Below, in pieces: positions 10,901 to 22,959 of a stretch of DNA of 64,000 bases. The stretch is taken from positions 20,198,366 to 20,262,365 of the forward strand of contig CM055103.1 in assembly GCA_029204225.1 (NCBI GenBank). The letters are read 5' to 3'. The translations under genes were made by a program, and so were the position numbers. Within the stretch, counting starts at the first letter, position 1. Each line of letters opens with the position of its first letter. A model generated the notes under the pieces. The model did not search any database. It saw only the letters and a program-made list of their open reading frames with translations, and was not told where the DNA came from. This stretch comes from Diphasiastrum complanatum (lineage: Eukaryota; Streptophyta; Lycopodiopsida; Lycopodiales; Lycopodiaceae).

Positions 10901-11415
10901 ATCGTATAGGACAGCTTCGAGTCTCTTCTCATCAGCTTGCTATCGAGACAGGTAGATACACAGACACTCCCAGATTGCAGCGGATATGTCAGCTCTGTTC
11001 TCTTCAGGAGGTGGAAGATGAGTTTCATTTCATCTTTCGCTGCCCAGTATACTATGAGATTAGAGGACGATACCATTGTTTATACCGAGATATTCCCCTC
11101 ACGTTGAGCTCCTTCCTCGAGTATCCAGACGCTAGATGTGTGGGTCTTCTTTTGAGAGAGATGTATATTTTACGAGCTTCACTTCTACCTACGCTCTCAG
11201 ATATGGATTCCAGTCAGGCTCACATTACTCAGTTCTTCCAGAAGCGAGACAGAGTGGATATTTCGGTTGCGGATTTTGACGTCCCCGTCCGAAGATCGAA
11301 GACACAGAGAGTTTCGGCTCGATCCAGTGCTACTAGATATTCATACGCCTCCCACCAGCCTACATCACGACCCACTACTACCATCACTCATTACTTTCGG
11401 CTTGCTCGTAGCTAG
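7912..11415 (+). CDS. LINE ORF2 protein: endonuclease, reverse transcriptase, zinc motif, PIP boxes
   Basis: This is an uninterrupted frame of 1167 codons counted from a TTG at 7912; the frame is open from 7864, directly after the ORF1 stop. The APE-type endonuclease motifs are FWNCNG (residue 5), LAETHE (32), GDFNAR (about 147) and SDHSLLHI (about 254). RT motifs are FVDFRKAFDSV (about 594), GVKQGCPLSP (about 653) and LLYADDVVLL (about 694). A C-x2-C-x9-H-x4-C zinc motif (CQLCSLQEVEDEFHFIFRC) lies near residue 1025. The tail has QAHITQFF at residues 1102-1109 (11215-11238), a perfect PIP box, and ITHYF near the end. There is no AUG upstream of the endonuclease catalytic residues, and the first in-frame Met falls near residue 80. 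Translation by stop readthrough or reinitiation is therefore implied. No RNase H domain was recognised. Confidence 0.85.
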   Translation: MRLGFWNCNGFLSSSSAGDFADFIRKCDILLLAETHESLYHPLPNIQEYSWHSAFRPFVRGKTCRGSGGVACLYRDTTVQMVKQDPYARYIWLHIIGSLLGLPQDIYIAVCYFAPQTSVFAEFGGDPFQALSDDIAIFSQQGAILLAGDFNARTSSRQTEFHAATDLLRLYPLDMGLDRVSQDADTPATSFGEQLITLAETHALAILNGLTQWPSSSAYTCYPHDGGHSVVDYFIGSPALISHISDFSITPPTISDHSLLHISLGHITSSLQVSCSLPTHKRIPFTQSGFTNYTTILSQLLANFPFMAPIDQQATFLSTSLLAAASSSFPTKTTSSHRSVHNRWYDAECRSLHNHVTYARSHSPATLKQCQKEYHRTTRTKKIKYLQSLCQKMINSLDSPSSSFFWKHFTRHSSTLAPIAIESWIEYATELYTTDSPPTSLSPRPDHCSLFTPDMVENAIKHAKLNKATDYDSLSVDFLKPIAHLISPYIAHVFNTAVTSGFPTAWCTNILHPILKAGDPMNVGNYRTIMIGHTLAKIYGSILQTVSGSFAETEGLHAMGQAGFRPGYSTSNQIFILRCIIEEARHRKQRIYCCFVDFRKAFDSVPRHLLFQRLSSLGFSEDTIAAIITLYERVLARFRDGSGWSSQIHSTIGVKQGCPLSPTLFALYIDDLERIIREEGGEGCPLADIIIPILLYADDVVLLSSSAAGLQSHLSALHHFCQRWGLTVNLKKTKIMVFNTNRQHMRDVIFYYDGLPIEIVTSYTYLGVLFSGPLLTFRPAATARLRKGHTALVHMERFCSTYYVQDPATRCLLFFATVSPVVLYSAETWCPDLSRDTWRDLTRIQILMLSRIIRAKPSVPHDIILAEFASPPLVVGAMFQIITFLHRVSDLDTSRYIVAALTSSCTIADQGAKHSWYRSVSALLQTWGLSALDLPNGTHAYIRQQIYRSYIRTIWSHPDPDRVKLHYYGTHLLRLDVSGLPILPVYLTQTLSFGLRYRIGQLRVSSHQLAIETGRYTDTPRLQRICQLCSLQEVEDEFHFIFRCPVYYEIRGRYHCLYRDIPLTLSSFLEYPDARCVGLLLREMYILRASLLPTLSDMDSSQAHITQFFQKRDRVDISVADFDVPVRRSKTQRVSARSSATRYSYASHQPTSRPTTTITHYFRLARS

Positions 11416-11596
11416 TTTCCTCCGCGGAGCAGGTGGTTAAGCTCTTGCTTTGTACCCTCACCAGCTGGTGGTCAAGCTTGGATACTTTTTCTCTTAGAGA
11501 CAGAGAGATCGATATTTTAGTTTTAGTTTTACTGTCTTTTCATTGGTAAATAAGTCCTTATGCGGACAATGCTTCTCACATTTTGTACTCTCTTTT

Positions 11597-11624
11597 GTCT
11601 TATGTGCCCTGGGCACCAAAAGAC
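11597..11624 (+). other. LINE-A 3'-terminal hairpin
   Basis: Outer stem GTCTT (11597-11601) pairs with AAGAC (11620-11624). Inner stem GTGCCC (11604-11609) faces GGGCAC (11611-11616). It is followed directly by GTTAATAATAATAA. The same architecture sits at the ends of LINE-B and LINE-C, with covarying pairs. Such 3' structures are recognised by the RT in stringent-type LINEs. Confidence 0.7.
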
Positions 11625-11654
11625 GTTAATAATAATAATTCTAATTCTAATTCT

Positions 11655-14268
<2,614 letters not shown>

Positions 14269-14332
<64 letters not shown>
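14269..14332 (+). repeat. (CT)32 microsatellite at the LINE-B/LINE-C junction
   Basis: A 64-bp CT tract directly follows the LINE-B tail AATAAAGCTTT and is directly followed by LINE-C ORF2 sequence. Confidence 0.98.
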
Positions 14333-14335
<3 letters not shown>

Positions 14336-15555
14336 GAAACTCATCCGAGATGCTCGCAGTAAGTGTAGACTTTTTGATACCATTGTCACCCCCACAGCCT
14401 TGTATGCAGCAGAGACATGGTGTACCGTTCTCCCTTCATCACACTGGGCCAGCATTTCACGACTACAGGCCACCATGTTACCTCGTATGATTCGGGTGAA
14501 GCCCTCGGTTCCACACGAGGATCCTTCTTGCAGACCCATTCAGATAGATGCCGCTTTCCAGCTTATCACATATATTCAGAGAGTCCAGGCTCTGCCCGAT
14601 GCAGATATGAGATATACACAGACAACACTTGTTTCCTCACACTCCCTTCATGACCAGGGCTATCGACTATTGTGATTCTCCCACGCATCCCACTTCCTCC
14701 TTGAGTCATTTGGTATCTCCATTACAGAGCTCCCCTATTTGGACTAGGGATTATCACACTGCCTCAGATTTACATTGGGATAGCTCTGCGTATCATCACA
14801 TCAATTGGCTATTGAGACTAGGAGATTCCAAGGTGCCCCGAAAGAGGAGCGGATTTGTCAGTTATGCTCCTTAGATGAGGTGGAGTCAGAGGAGCACTTT
14901 ATCTTTAGGTGCCCGGTGTATTACGAGATTAGAGGGAGATACCACTGTTTGTTCCGTGACACACCTGTCACCCTACAATCCCTTCTAGCCTATGAGGACT
15001 CCCGATGCGCTGCACTCATGATACGAGAGATGTTTATATTGCGACAGGACTTGTGTCATGCAGCCTAGCAGAGTCATGTTTCTCAGCCTCAGATCACTTC
15101 TTTCTTCTCCAGGAAGAGAGGACGAGACCTAGTATTTGATGATGATGATGATGATGATGATGACCTACCTGCCCACAGAGATCGGAGACTGTGTCCTACA
15201 CATACTCATGTTGCAGCACGAGCTACTCGACTTATCACGAGGAGACTTCTTCATCCTCCTAGATGACGTCAGTGACCACCAGCGACCCTTCATGCTACGG
15301 CCCGTATTACATCCTTTTATAGCATCAGTAGGACATGATTCGATGATAGTGTCATACCCCACTCATGACTTTTAGCATTATACATGCTCCCACATGTTTC
15401 ATATATCATCATATCTATTTCAGTTCATAGCTTTAGATTTGTTATTTCTGTTACCGTTTTGAAGACGTCTCATACGCTCCCACTGTTACCACATACTTGA
15501 CATGTACATTTACTAATCTTATATGCCTTTTGGCATGGAAAAGATATTAATAAAG
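14333..15555 (+). pseudogene. LINE-C, 5'-truncated ORF2 3' part and 3' UTR
   Basis: The copy begins inside ORF2, in the post-RT region (TALYAAETWC, then RLQATMLPRMIRVKPSVPH). It carries the zinc motif CQLCSLDEVESEEHFIFRC at about 14855-14915 and REMFILRQDL before a stop at 15066. The original frame continues beyond the stop with the PIP box QPQITSFF at 15084-15107, followed by SRKRGR and an aspartate run encoded by (GAT)n at about 15137-15161. A second PIP-like ARITSFY lies near 15297-15320. Stops and frameshifts make it a pseudogene. It is 5' truncated exactly at a (CT)n tract. Confidence 0.85.
15516..15545 (+). other. LINE-C 3'-terminal hairpin
   Basis: Outer stem ATCTT (15516-15520) pairs with AAGAT (15541-15545). 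Inner stem ATGCC (15523-15527) pairs with GGCAT (15532-15536). The outer G-C pair of LINE-A and LINE-B is replaced by A-T, retaining pairing. The tail ATTAATAAAGCTTTC follows. Confidence 0.7.
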
Positions 15556-15582
15556 CTTTCTTTCTTTCTTTCTCTCTCTCTC
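15556..15582 (+). repeat. (CTTT)n/(CT)n tract at the LINE-C/LINE-D junction
   Basis: The tail AATAAAG runs into about four CTTT units and then CT units. The 5' end of LINE-D follows at 15583. Confidence 0.9.
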
Positions 15583-16315
15583 ACCTGTCCACCGCTAGCG
15601 CCATCTCTCTAGCTCACAATCCATCCTAGCTCGCGCTCCTTGCACTTCTTCATGCCTCCTAAAAAGAAGGGTGCCAGCCCCACTGGCCCCCCTCCCATCT
15701 CCATCGTCGCTAAGGGCAAGCTAAAGAATGGCACTGATATTGCCTCCATGGCTGCGCAGCAGCAACGCTACAGCAGTACATTGTTGCTGCAGTTGCGCTA
15801 CCCCCTTTCCCTACCTCTATCTCTATCTCCATCTCAACCGAAGTGAAGCCCAAGTACCTACCTCAGCTAAGATCCAGCAACTTGAAAGTAAAGTGGAGCA
15901 ACATCATCATACGGCTATCCAATCTTGGGCAAATGTTCTTAACAAAAGCAAAATTGATCAACACCATTCATGGGTTAAAGGTCTAGGTAAAGATGCTATA
16001 GTTTTGTTCATCTCTGCTACACTTTCTGAGAGCCGATTGCAAGAGCAAAAGGCCCTTAATGTCCATGTAAGGGGCGTCTATGATTCTCAAGATGCTCTTT
16101 GGTGAAGCCATACTGTTTTGGAAAGACACTCTCCAGCACCACGACAAAGGTTTGGACATAGCTTGGCGTACCAAGAAAGATGCCAGTACCCTTGTCCTGC
16201 ACTTCACTTTGATGGAGCCCAAACTTCAACAACATAAACTAAAAGATACTAAGATCTTTTTAAATAAAAGTCCCACCAATGTACAGGTTGTGGAACACAC
16301 AAAATCCCTTTAGGT
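15583..16315 (+). pseudogene. LINE-D, 5' end and ORF1 fragment
   Basis: Directly after the CT tract comes a short leader and an ORF1 beginning MPPKKKGASPTGPPP at 15652. After a frame break it continues with QQLESKVEQHHH (coiled coil), ALNVHVRGV (RRM strand) and DIAWRTKKDASTLVLHF. These align in order with LINE-A ORF1 (AFNIRVRGI, DTAWRSKFDDNVLFIKF). The copy stops at about 16315, just before a palindromic repeat at 16353, and has no ORF2. It is the only unit showing what may be the original 5' end. Confidence 0.75.
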
Positions 16316-16352
16316 AGCAAAGGATACTAGTAGATGCATGATCTACAAAGAT

Positions 16353-16411
16353 GCAATGTTTCATGCACCGGTTCGAATCGGCAGTTCGAATCGGCCAATT
16401 CAACCGGTTCA
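16353..16411. repeat. GATTCGAATCGG palindromic-phrase repeat, left copy
   Basis: The sequence starts GCAATGTTTCATG and contains GGTTCGAATCGG, AGTTCGAATCGG and the related word CCAATTCAACCGG. It matches, in reverse complement, the right end of the repeat at 27298-27395 (GGCAATTCGAATCGG then CATGAAACATTGC). The two copies therefore form inverted termini around the 16.35-27.4 kb interval. Confidence 0.6.
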
Positions 16412-17200
16412 ACAACAAGTGTCGAGGGACAAAATCAAAAGCATGTCTAAGTCTACAAAACTCGGTCCCTCTTGAACCTTGACTCCTCAATTACTGCTTT
16501 GAGGGTGAGAGTGCAATTTGAAGTGGAATAATATAATGTCCAATAGCATGAACTGTCACATTTCTGTCTCTCTGCTTACTATTCTCTAAAGAATAGAGCC
16601 GTAGAGCTTAGCCATAACAAGTTCAATACTATTTTGACCTCATGCAATCAACACTCTTGTGGATTGGATGTATGACATTGGTGCACCAAGAGGAAGGGAA
16701 GCCAGTGGTGGCAGCGATATTAAGGAGAGTGGCTATGGATGTCTACGACATGTGTGAGAACTAAGAATATCGATTTGTGAAATTAGAATATATTCAATTT
16801 CACAAATTTATATAGAGAAGTCAATGATGTCATAAGTTAATGCTTAGAAACAATATACGAGCAACTCAAAAAGTCAAAGGATCTAAGTCAAAACAATAAT
16901 ACAAGATTCAATAAACAAAAAATCTTAGCCAAACAGCACTGCTTATGTCTCATCAGTACCCAAGCATAAGTTGCTAATTGGGTTTCGAAAGAATCCGGAT
17001 TCTCTTGGGTAGACCCAGTGTTGACTAAAAAGCAAAAGACAACCAGTAAGAAGAAAGAAAAAATAATAATAATTCACATAAAATGAAATTCAAAATTAAA
17101 ATTTATAAATATAGAGATCTAATTATAAATAAATAAAATAAAATAAAATAAATAACAAGGATCATAATATGTATACGAGTTACCGAAACAAAGACAAAAT
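16412..17200. other. AT-rich stretch without recognised genes
   Basis: No coding sequence was recognised. A low-complexity (AAATA)n-like run lies at about 17115-17156. Confidence 0.4.
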
Positions 17201-17201
17201 A

Positions 17202-17709
17202 CTAGAAACAAAGCGGGCTCCTTAGCTCCCCACTTTTCTGGACTCTATTATTAATCATCTTACACATACCATAAGCCGAAATACCAGAGATAAAACCAAA
17301 AGAGTCTAAAATAGTTCGAACTTTTCTCATAATTTTTTTAAACGAGTAACCCTTATGGAGTAACAAAATGATTAGATTGCTTGATTGGTCTACAAAAGCA
17401 TCTCTACTAGTACAAAGACGAGAAAACCTGTAGAATTGAAAAGTCTTCACTCCATATTTAACAAAATCTGAAATATTTGAAGAAATATGAGGCATGCAAA
17501 TTATGTTAAAGTTACTATATTTGGCTGCAGCCTTTTATCAAAAATATCAACCAATAAACATGACATACTTCACCAAAAACTTTAGGGTCTTTATACAGAA
17601 AACTACCAAAATTAGGAAGATCAGGAACAAATAAGTCATTAATATATCTTCTAGCATGAGTTAATTTATGCAATAAGATGGGACAAGATGTGAGAACTAA
17701 GAAGCTCAA
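17202..17709 (-). pseudogene. Penelope-like or related reverse transcriptase fragment
   Basis: Two minus-strand frames are consecutive parts of an RT palm and thumb. The upstream one (17709-17515) has HARRYINDLFVPDLPNF, resembling RT motif C with YIND in place of YIDD, then a frame break. The downstream one (17495-17202) has PHISSNISDFVKYGVKTFQF and YRFSRLCTSRDAFV...LLHKGYSFKKIMRKV, the thumb pattern seen in Penelope-like elements. RT motifs upstream of C and any GIY-YIG endonuclease were not found. The assignment rests on pattern memory, and another RT class is possible. Confidence 0.5.
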
Positions 17710-18375
17710 CTTTAAGGTCTTCTATATCGCTGGCATTGTTATGTTTCATCCGGGCAGGCATTCCCTATCTTATTCCTATGCAGCTATGGTTGGGAGGAGA
17801 CTTGTAGCAGAGCTCTCATGTTTGCTTTAAACTCAACAATGATTCTGGAATTAGATTTCTGCTGTCCATTGTTGGTATTAAGCTGGTTTTTTGATTGACT
17901 GCTGCCCTGAAAAATCTACTTAACATGTTTGCAGTTGAGCGTTGTCCTGCAACAGTCATTGTCTCTGATGGGGTTCAGTTTGCTGTTTTATGCAAAAAGT
18001 TTGACCACTTTTACAACCTGCCTTCTACTGTAGCAGTTTGCAAAGACTATCCTACATCAAGTGTAGACCTGCAGGAAGCTAATTTTGAAATTTGAGATCT
18101 ATTAAAGCATGGTAGATCCTGTTTTTCAGTTCAGATTTGGGCTATTTGTTGTTTTCTTCTTATAATCAGCAATATGTCTCACCCTGGAGAAGTTGGCCAA
18201 GATTCACAAAGATTGGATGTAGTATGTTCCAAGGTGGATGCTATGGAGCTTGTTCTACAATGAATTTTACATCAATTGAAGGCTAATAAATTCCCGCAGG
18301 AACCAGAAAGGATTAGTGGTATGGCTATGGAAGCAGAGAGAAAATTGTCAACGGGCCATGACGTTGAGTTGGGGT
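17710..18375. other. Unassigned stretch
   Basis: A short plus-strand frame at 17895-18095 has no family I recognise. The rest shows no features. Confidence 0.3.
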
Positions 18376-18608
18376 TTTGAAAGAGGAAGCTTCCTACTAT
18401 CAAGGATCTAAAACCTCCGAAGTTCACTGGAGCAGTGTCTATGAGGACCACAGATGCCATTGGCCACTGAGAATTGGTTGCAAAAATGGGAGAAAGCATT
18501 CCAAATGTGTGGCATAGACAATGAAACTGAGATAATTGTTGAAGCCACATATCGATTTCAAGAGTCAGCACAAAGGTGGTAGAGGAAGGTGGAAAAGGAT
18601 GACTTTTA
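18376..18608 (+). pseudogene. Ty3/gypsy gag fragment
   Basis: With one frame correction the plus strand reads KLPTIKDLKPPKFTG, then ENWLQKWEKAFQMCGIDNE, then YRFQESAQRW, a stop, then RKVEKDDF. This is the retrotransposon gag core (ENWL...FEM..., EAxxWW). It stops abruptly where the truncated LTR begins at 18606, so the LTR element or a later deletion cut it. Confidence 0.65.
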
Positions 18609-21600
18609 GGACACCTACCTTTTCATGCAGTTTGTGAATACTCTATATGTACAGTGTTTCTTTGTAATCTATTAACTTTTGTTGTGCCATCTATGAGAGC
18701 TTGTGAGGAGTGGCTATGGTGATTGTGTGATGTGATCTACATACTGCACTGGATTCTATCGGAATTTCAACTTGGTATCAGAGCGTCAGGGTGTTGCAGG
18801 TATGCACGATCCGGTGGAGCTATGGGATAGCGTCTTTCACCAAGAGAAATAGCACTCAAAGAGTCTCAGGAGAGAGGACTCCATACGGGGTATCGGCAAT
18901 CCGGATGGCAGGAGACAACAAAGTTCCTTCGATCGGAGCTTCAAGGAAGATCATAACGATCGTCGTAGGTGAATTTGGACGAGAATTCAGGAAAAATTGC
19001 TCAAAAATGGTTGTATGTGGCTTTTATGGAAAGCTGGCCAGAACTCTCTCAGTAGTTCGGTGATTGCTGAGCGGAGCGGATCATAAGGAAAAGCAGGGTT
19101 GTGGCAACTCAAAGCTGAGTGGATTTTGCAATCCATTTACAGTGGGAAGAGAAAGAAGCAATTCTGGGAATTGGCAAAAAGCGGCTAGTTGACGGAAAAC
19201 GTAAAGCTGTGGATCTTTCTCTCTGCTTGACGGAGGGGCACTGTAGATTGCTACCCAGCATCTTACTATAAGGGCCAATCTATTGGGAAAGTCTCAGGGA
19301 CAGCCAAGGGCGAATGGTAGCGGAATTGTGTGGAAAAAGCTAGTTTTGGCGACTTCGAACCAACCTACGTCAAGTGGCATTTTGGGAGAACGCTCTCACA
19401 GGTATGATCGGCAGTGGCATTGTCGTGTCAGGTGATAGCTGCATTGACACACGCATCTGTAGCTTGGAAATTTCTCGTTCGGAGGGAAAACATATTGGCA
19501 GTCACAGGTGATTGAAGTGCTAGGTGGTGCCAGTTGGAAGCCATTGGGCAAGATAGCGAACTTGCATTGGACGAGCTGTGTGTGGAACACATGGAGGATG
19601 AAGAATGGGTCAATAATCACACTTTGGATGCTCTTGGCGAGTGGTGAGTGTGATGATTTTGCGGTTTTGCAGTCGGTAAGTCAATTTTGATCAAGCCATT
19701 TTAGCTGTGGAGCAGTGTATCATGTTTGTCATCGAGGAGATACACTTCAACTGCCAGTTTGGATAAGTCAAGTCAATTTGCCATATCAGTATTGCATCAG
19801 GGATGCAGATTTCAATGATGACAGGGTGCAAATCATTTGGTTTGGACCATGGAAGATCTCACAGGTTCATTTGGAGGGATGTTGGCATGCACAGTTATGT
19901 GAGGGACTTGATGGTGGCTTTGGAGTTCACATCTCAATGTATTCTCAGGGAGTGGTTTGGAACCATTCACAGGAGCAGCTTAGAGCTAGCTTGGAGGAAT
20001 ACAGGTGGGCATTACAGGGTAGATGCTCAGATCTTTGTGATCAAGGATGGCATTGGGATACCTGGTAGGGATAGCACTGCAGGATGACATGGGATGATCA
20101 TCAGGGGGCAGCTATTTCAGATTGGACTTGAGTCATTGGCATGGATAGGACTTACAAGTGGGATTCATGATAGAATCGGGACACTGCAAACACAAATGGA
20201 CAAAGCGTGAAGCTTTGTGATCCAGCTCTAGGTTGGAGAGCTGATGGAGATCGCACGGGGTGTGATCAGAGGGCAAACACTATGATGGGTGTTTTGCTAG
20301 CGATCTACTGGAGGGAACACTGATGGTGAGGACTTCAGAGTGTGCTCATTTGGGAGTACAGATTGGCATTACAGCATGGGGCCAGTTTTGGACATTGGCA
20401 TCAATGGGGAGGCATCTACCATCACGGGCGTGGATAAGCTACCTATAGCTTTCATGCATTTGGCTGTATTTGCAGGAGTCTAGGCTTGGCACAGGTGTTG
20501 GAATTTCCATGGCGCAAATTCTCAGGTGGTGAGATCAGGGATAAGCCTAGAGGAAGTCACTCAGAGCCATATACCTCAGTACGATCAGGGAGACAGTAGT
20601 CTCAGGATCCCATGAGCGACGACTCAGGGATATGCTTGCGTTGACATGGTGTCGAGCGGCACATATCCAGGGAGAGCGAGCAAATGCTAGGAGCCAGGTG
20701 GAGCAGGTGATGCTTTGGAGTTCGGCTTGTCTAGCAGGATGGTGACCAGGATCGGAGACATTAGGTGAGCATAGTATGTGGATGACGAGTCCATTGGGGT
20801 GGCACTCATGGAGATGCTACAGTTGCTCAAGTTTGATATGTCATTGTATGGACGATGTTCTTCAGCTGGTGCATCATGTGATGACCTAGGGATGGATCAT
20901 GCCTACTTGGAGGTAGGTGGCATGGAGTGTACCTGAGGTGGTACATATCCTGAGAGCATGGAGTGCATTACGGGGTGATGTGGATCCAGCATGCCCATGG
21001 TTGTGAGCCAGCAGGGATGGAGATGGTTGCTCAGGGAGTGACAGCTGATACTTTGGCGAGTGATCAGGTGAGCTGCATGGTCATATGCACAGTAGTCTCC
21101 AGGTTGGCGTCACATGTTGTTGTTATCCATCATTATTTGGTAAGCAGGATGCAGCTTTTGGTTAGATCCAGTTGGAGTCTAGTTGCACTACAGGTGGACA
21201 GATTCTTGGGGAGCTATCAGCGGGTAATGGATACTTGGTGATCAGATGGTACAGGGTATAGGTTTCTGGAGCTATCCTACCTGATATGCTATGGTGGGTG
21301 AGTTATTCATCACGATAGTGGATCTAGTTTGCATTTGCTTTGGCTTGGACGCTATGATGGATACAGTGTTGGTGAGATAGGCTCCTTGGTGGGAGGCCTA
21401 TGTACTGGTCAAATCACAGTTGGCAACGTCAAGCATGGAAAGTTGAACCTACATGGGATGTAGGACAGGCAGATCATCATCAATATCTCTGGGAGGTGGG
21501 TGAGCTACTCAGGTATAGCCTATGGTGAGGTTTGTGTACATTCATTCATTGAGTCCTTGGTAGACTCTTGTGCTTGGAGCATGGGGAATGGATGGGGATT

Positions 21601-22074
21601 AGCTTTCAGGACTTATTGGACAGGATGTCAGGGCAAAGCGGCTTGGAGCATAGCTTTGTTTGGGAGATACATCAGGGATGAGGCTTGGAGCGCTCATTGG
21701 TTCGAGATGGTTGATCTTGGATGATGTATGAGGACATCTATGTGATATGCTTGGACGTGAGAGCATCTTGGTACAGGTGCAGGCCATGGTTGAGGACCAT
21801 TTGGTGACCAGTGGTGTAGCAGCAGATCTACAGGTGGCACAAGTGTTGATACGACAGGATACCACTTATGGGCAGGCCTTGGTCATGTATTTGACGCTTT
21901 ATCATTCGTGTTGGTTTGCATGAGTGTGTGTGGGCTTGCATGTTGCCTTGTCACGGGAGTCTAGATCTGAGTCGGAGTTGTATGTGGTTGTGCATTTGCT
22001 ACGTCAAGAACAAAGTAGTCATTTTATGCTCATTGACTTGTAATTGTCTACTAGCTGTCTATCTGGTGAGGGTG

Positions 22075-22240
22075 CAATCTTATGGTGGCAGTAAGATTTC
22101 CTCAGGTTGAGCCTCAGTCGCTCATTTATGTCAGCTTTACAGGTCTATTCTTGTAAGTGTCTGATAGGATGTCAGCCTAGCTAGATGGAGGATGTAAGTC
22201 TCATAGTGGCAGTGGGATTTCCTCAGTTTGAGCCATGTCG
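22075..22240 (+). repeat. Short direct repeat inside the non-coding LTR element
   Basis: Two copies of a motif of about 45 bp of the form GTGGCAGTRRGATTTCCTCA...TCGCTCAT occur about 120 bp apart, near 22083-22126 and 22204-22239. They lie close to the 3' LTR. Confidence 0.6.
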
Positions 22241-22487
22241 CTCATGTGGTCCACTTGTGATCAAGTCGGATTGGGGACGAGTCAGTCGGTCAAGAGTATG
22301 GTAGACTCTCTGTATGAGCACTGTGTTTACATGATACTTTGTGAGTCAAATCTGGTGGTTTGTTGGTGTGCTTGAGTGTGAGTCAAGTACAGAGTAGCAG
22401 GACATGTATAACATCTTTTGGACACTCCAGACATTGCTACAAATTATTGTTTTTCACTCTTATCACATTTGAGCTTTAGGGAGAGAG

Positions 22488-22954
22488 TTAGAAATCAGTT
22501 TTGATCTGATTCATTAGTATAAGCTCTAAATGTGATGATGTAATTATTGTACAGTTTATTTGGTTTACTATATATGGTTGTGATCGGGACGTGACCCGTT
22601 AGGATATATTGATCGGGCACTGATCCCGTAGACGGCTACTTGGGTTAGCCGGGTAGCCACACATAGGAAGAATTAGCCTGTACAGAGTTATTTACAGTAC
22701 TTGCTATACTTGGGGGCATGTCCCAAGTTTGTCGGTCGAATTTGGCCATATTGGGCCTGACCTTAATTTGACAGGTGGTAGGCCAATTTTAGAACACCTG
22801 CCTTTTCATGCAATTTGTGAATACTCTATATGTACAATGTTTCTTTGTAATCTATTAACTTTTGTTGTGCCATCTATGAGAGCTTGTGAGGAGTGGCTAT
22901 GGTGATTGTGTGATGTGATCTGCATACTGCACTAGATTCTATCGGAATTTCAAC
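22488..22954 (+). repeat. 3' LTR of the non-coding LTR element (5' partner truncated, 18606-18771)
   Basis: The LTR is about 467 bp and begins TTAGAAATCAG directly after the polypurine tract. Its last 166 bp match 18606-18771 almost base for base. No equivalent of its first 300 bp exists upstream of 18606, which shows deletion of the 5' LTR. Confidence 0.65.
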
Positions 22955-22959
22955 TATAT

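Larger units (their letters stand above)
18606..22954 (+). mobile_element. Non-coding LTR retrotransposon derivative (LARD-like)
   Basis: Direct repeats at 18606-18771 and 22789-22954 are about 95% alike. The left one is followed at 18772-18785 by TTGGTATCAGAGCG, a tRNA-iMet primer binding site. A polypurine tract, GAGCTTTAGGGAGAGAG, lies at 22471-22487 and the 3' LTR then runs 22488-22954. Its ends TTAGAAAT and ATTTCAA are near-inverted. The 5' LTR keeps only its last 166 bp. The 3.7-kb interior has no frame longer than about 117 codons and no gag or pol motif on either strand. It thus has replication signals but no proteins and would depend on another element. Confidence 0.7.

Noticed and set aside
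19715-20087. Two overlapping frames of 94 to 117 codons in the LTR element
   Set aside because: No domain similarity, and length is within chance for this G-rich interior.
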